DNA of 64,000 nucleotides from Tetrahymena elliotti 4EA. Taxonomy: Eukaryota; Ciliophora; Oligohymenophorea; Hymenostomatida; Tetrahymenidae. The stretch's first letter is position 1; every line of letters starts with the position of its first letter. Positions 60,141 through 64,000 of the stretch are shown piece by piece. A model generated the notes under the pieces. The model did not search any database. It had not been told where the DNA came from and worked only from the letters and a program-made list of their open reading frames with translations. The DNA lies in the NCBI GenBank assembly GCA_000231825.2, contig JH720348.1, positions 139,752-203,751 on the forward strand, in the 5' to 3' direction. A program made the translations under genes and the position numbers.

Positions 60141-63100
60141 TCAATCTGATCTATCAAATTTCTAGGTCTATTAAAATAAATGAGTAAATAATTAATTATT
60201 TATATTAGATTAAATATAAATTACTATTTCTTTCATGTGAGAACTACGTGTACTAAGATTACGAAGAATTGTTAGACAATCAGCAGATATTTCTGGTGTA
60301 ATTTGTGCAAACACTTTTCTAACTCTAACAATAGATTCTATGAAATCATCTGCTCTGTCATAAATAAATGAAATAAAGGAGTGATCAGAAGATTCACTAG
60401 CTAAAAATTTCCAGAAGAAAGCAGAATTTAATCCTATTTCCTTTATTTAAAATTTTTTGGATTAGGTAGGTTATATATAATAAATAAATAAATATATATG
60501 AAATTTACTTTGGAGGCTTTATTTAAGCAAGTCTAAGAAATATTGATGAGTAATTCTGATCCATGAGGAGATTATGAAATTAAATATTTCTTAAGAATGC
60601 TTTGCTCTTGATATAGAGTTTGGATCATTTCTATGCACTTAATATTTAAAATTTATGTAAATATTTACAAAAATTAAGAATTTTAATCTTACTGAGAAGG
60701 CCTTGCATATGACTGGATATTAGTAAATAGATTCTTCAATAATATTGAGTAATAGTTCAACTATTCCAAAGTTAAGAAGCATCTTCATAGATTAATATTA
60801 CTTTAAAAGATAAAAAATACTATCTAATCCAAAGGCAATATATTCTTCATCTAGGTTCTCTCTTTTTAAAATAGTGACTAGCTATTCTAAATGATTTTCA
60901 TTGATAAATAAAAGGGATTTAATTTCCTAAGCTAAGAAAGATATAATTTTAAGAGCAGTATAAGCTATTTTATAATCAGTATGTTTTATGTTTACAAAAA
61001 GTTTTTCCATTAATTAATCGCCCTTTTTATCTAAAATAAATGTATTCATGTTTTCTCTTTCACAAACTCCAACAAGCATCAATCCATAATTCGCAATATC
61101 TTAAATACTTTCACCTTCTATATAGCCATCAATGATCTATGTTAATACACTAGCCTCTACCAAATAATCCACCATATTGCCTTATTAATTAATTTATATG
61201 AAATAAATAACTATTACAATAAATAATAAATTATTTTACCTTCCATTTTATCCCAAAGTTAATGAATAATTTCTAAAACTATCCTCTCTACTTTAGGCTC
61301 TTACTTAATTTATTTATTTGAAAATAGCTTCATTAATTTTTTGATAAAGCTCATTTCATCTCTAACTACACTATGTTCTATGATATATTCATATATTTTT
61401 AATGTTTTTATAATTCTCTCTTTTGCATATCTATTTTCTTTCAAATTTTCTTCTTCCTCCAATTCCAAATTATAAACTAAATCAGAGCCTCCATAAATAT
61501 TTAGCAAATTAATATCTCTTTCCTATTTTATTATTCAAATAATTTACATAAGCAATTCATTTAAACGAAAAAAATTAAATTGATAAGTTTTATGATTCAA
61601 ATTCAAATTAAACATTCACCAAATTTTTAAAAACACTCAAAATTAATTATGATGTGATTTGAAAAAACTTAAAATATAATTATATTAAGCTAATAAATAT
61701 TTTAATTCATAAATTTAATCTTAAAATAAAAAATTCACTGCAAGTTGATATTCTTTTTTAAGTATAATACTAATTAATAAATTATTAAATGGATATTTTT
61801 CATTTAAAATGCAAAAATAAGCTGAATATTCTTTTTAAAAAGGAGAGATATTTAAGAATGATAAATTGTATTTAAACACTATTCCAAAGTAAATTAATAA
61901 TAAGTGCCATTTAGATATGAAAGTGAAAATATTTTTTAAAATAACTTCTGAATCCTTTCTTTTCTTTTAAAACTAGACACTTTGTATTTGCTAAACTAAA
62001 AAACTAACAATTTTTGTTTAAAAGAAAGAAATTTTGTTTATTTTTAGATGAAAAAAACCTGAGAGATGCATTTATTGCAATAAAATTTAATATGAATTTG
62101 AGAATTATTTACATCGCCATTTTCAACAATTCTTTTCATTAAGGTTAAAGCATTGCTTTTTGTTGCAGGGTATGGAGATTTAGTTCCAATTTATGCTATT
62201 CTTTCAATTATGTTTTCTTTAAAGATGAGACGATTAAAGGTATATTGAGGGATTAAGTAGCTTATACTTTATTTAATAAAAAGATCAATGAGCAATTAAT
62301 AAATAGAAAACTATGCTTACCAAAGCAGAGTGCCTGAAAGTACACTATTATTTTATTCAAACAATAAATTCAAAAGTTTCATTAGCTTTTAGTCTTCTTT
62401 GACTGTTTATTTGAAAGGTTCTATCTGAAGTAATATGCCAAATAAATGTAAATTTGAAGCAAGGAGTTCTTAATTAGTTTCATCCAAGTTAATAATTAAT
62501 AACTATTGCAAATCATTTTAGATCATCTATTTTTATACATGATTAACTAACTAATCAATAATTTTTATTAATTATGAAAATAGTTTACTTGATTGACCAA
62601 AATTTTATCTTTTGCCATAAAATTTAAAACATTAAAAGAGAGAAGCTTTGGCCATTCTTTTTCATATTGTCTAAGATAACTAATAAGTAATTTCATAGCT
62701 TAAACATTTTAAAATTCTTCAGTCATTTATGGGCTCCATGGTAAGTTACAAGTATTCATAAACGAAAGTACTTTAAGCCCTGCCATATGCACATTATGAT
62801 AATCATTTAAGTCTTCTTCTGGTCTAGGACCTCTAAGACATCTAACTGCAATATGGCCATTATTAATATATTCCATTTCTTTATCAGTAAGCTAAGATAA
62901 GTAATAAATCAATATAAAATATTAAATATTGTATGAAAGTTACTTTATTTAAATCAATTATATCTGCCATAATTTATATAGCCTGCTCATACATATCGGA
63001 ATTTTAGCTTTCTAAAGCATCTTTGAAAACTCTCATTTTCATTTCAGGAGATCTAGAAAATTCATCTTTTAATTTCTCTGTATGACTCATCTTTTTTATA

Positions 63101-64000
63101 AAGGCTAAATTGAAAAAGATGGAATTTTTTATTAAAAAAGTTACTCTTTCTAAAAGTTAAAATTTAAATGTTGTGTTATCTGCATAGCTAACCCAATATT
63201 AAAACCATTCTTTAAGGGTTCTAATATATTTTATTTTCAAGAAAGGATTTGTATTAGCATTAAGTGGAGGAACATTGTTCACATTAATATTCGGAGAGTT
63301 TACTTGATAAATCGATGGATTTGAAAGTAAAATTTAATTTTTAGATGTTCCAGCACCATTTTTATGAGAAGGTGTATTTTGATAAGACTTTGTATTAAGG
63401 CCAACTGGAGTAGTACTATTAATAGTCTATATAAATTAATATTCTTAAATAAAATCTTATAAAATAAAATTTAATTCTCTACATCTAATCTATAAGATAG
63501 GTTTCCTGTCCCATTATATTATTAAGTTGGTGTCCTCTAATATGGAGATTGCTCTCTACTTACGGTATTCTTCTTTGTATATAAATCTGGATCTTTACCA
63601 TACCCTGTTGAGCTTTATGTTTTTAAAGGTATTTACTACATCCCTCCTTCTACTTAATTTTTCAAAGTGATATTTCTTTTTCTCAGTTTTTTCAGCTTTT
63701 TTAGGCAATAAAAATAATTTTTTAAATTGGAAAAATAAATCAATAATTTAATTAAGCAAAATAAAAATATTTTCAATAAAGAAAATAAAGAAAGATAAAA
63801 GAAGTTAGATAAATCAATAAAAATAAATAAATAAATCAATAAAAATAAATAAATAAATAAATGAGTGTTTGGTTACATCTTCTTCTTGACTGGAGCATTT
63901 TAATCTCAAATGAGCAATTTCTTTTTCTTTTTCATTGATAACTGCTAAAAGTTATTTATTTTACTCAGAGTTTTAATAGTTTTCTTGTTTAATTTGCTAA
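60141..64000 (-). CDS. Large ARM/HEAT-repeat protein, partial at window edge
   Basis: Minus strand, start beyond base 64000, TGA complement(60141-60143). Firm junctions include introns 63696-63876 (181 nt), 63427-63482 (56 nt) and 62892-62943 (52 nt); several more lie downstream. Order from the N-side: a coiled coil (NEKEKEIAHLRLKCSSQEED); a low-complexity Gln/Thr/Tyr/Pro segment (VSREQSPYQRTPTQQ); then helical repeats to the end, for example RVFKDALESQNSDMYEQAIQ, LTDKEMEYINNGHIAVRCLR, TKSNALTLMKRIVEN, and MLLNFGIVELLLNIIEESIY. A 3' exon ends near LTILRNLSTRSSHMKEI. At least 950 residues in view. It faces the other ARM gene tail to tail but shows no close similarity to it. Scaffold or transport role inferred only from the fold. 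Confidence 0.7.

Overview
ORGANISM. The window is extremely AT-rich. Genes read open only when TAA and TAG are glutamine and TGA is the sole stop. Introns are short (mostly 47-180 nt), AT-rich and start GTAA. With a GPI-type cysteine-rich surface antigen at 5514, this points to a hymenostome ciliate, most likely Tetrahymena macronuclear DNA. Conventional ORF callers break nearly every gene here, so the models below were rebuilt by hand with the ciliate code. Several multi-exon models were checked by summing exon lengths to whole codons.

REGION 1, 1-28.8 kb: an accessory, repeatedly duplicated zone. Seven copies (A-G) of one ~700-residue leucine-rich-repeat-like gene lie on the + strand. Only D (9918-12020) and F (24343-26466) are intact. 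B has one in-frame TGA, C is cut off and followed by an antisense mariner-type transposase remnant, E has a stop and an abrupt truncation, A is a window-edge fragment and G is a 3' remnant. Interleaved on the - strand are four paralogues of a four-transmembrane, tetraspanin-like protein (12462-13430, 18210-19159, 20762-21710, 26968-27953) sharing one ~50-nt intron. Between them is an array of 90-nt exons, each one ribonuclease-inhibitor-type LRR (14540-17738), and a decayed duplicate of it (19740-20460).

REGION 2, 30-34.5 kb: two ordinary - strand genes, a TFIIS-like protein without its zinc ribbon and an 828-residue B-box/coiled-coil/WD40 protein. REGION 3, 36.9-45.2 kb: multi-pass membrane proteins, plus an unexplained GC-rich island at 40.6-40.95 kb. 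REGION 4, 45-51.4 kb: a dual-specificity phosphatase fused to gelsolin-like sequence (plant MKP1-like layout), next to a gelsolin-like protein with a long Q/N-rich tail, then a poorly resolved small gene. REGION 5, 53.6-64 kb: an intact small LRR gene with the same one-repeat-per-exon design, an importin-alpha-like ARM protein, and a large ARM-repeat protein running off the right edge.

HOW IT FITS. The right half is a stable housekeeping and signalling neighbourhood. The left half is a birth-and-death cluster in which two unrelated families (LRR-like, presumably intracellular, and four-TM, membrane) plus a surface antigen expand together. That co-expansion is the best candidate for an undescribed recognition or surface system. 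No function can be read directly from the sequence.
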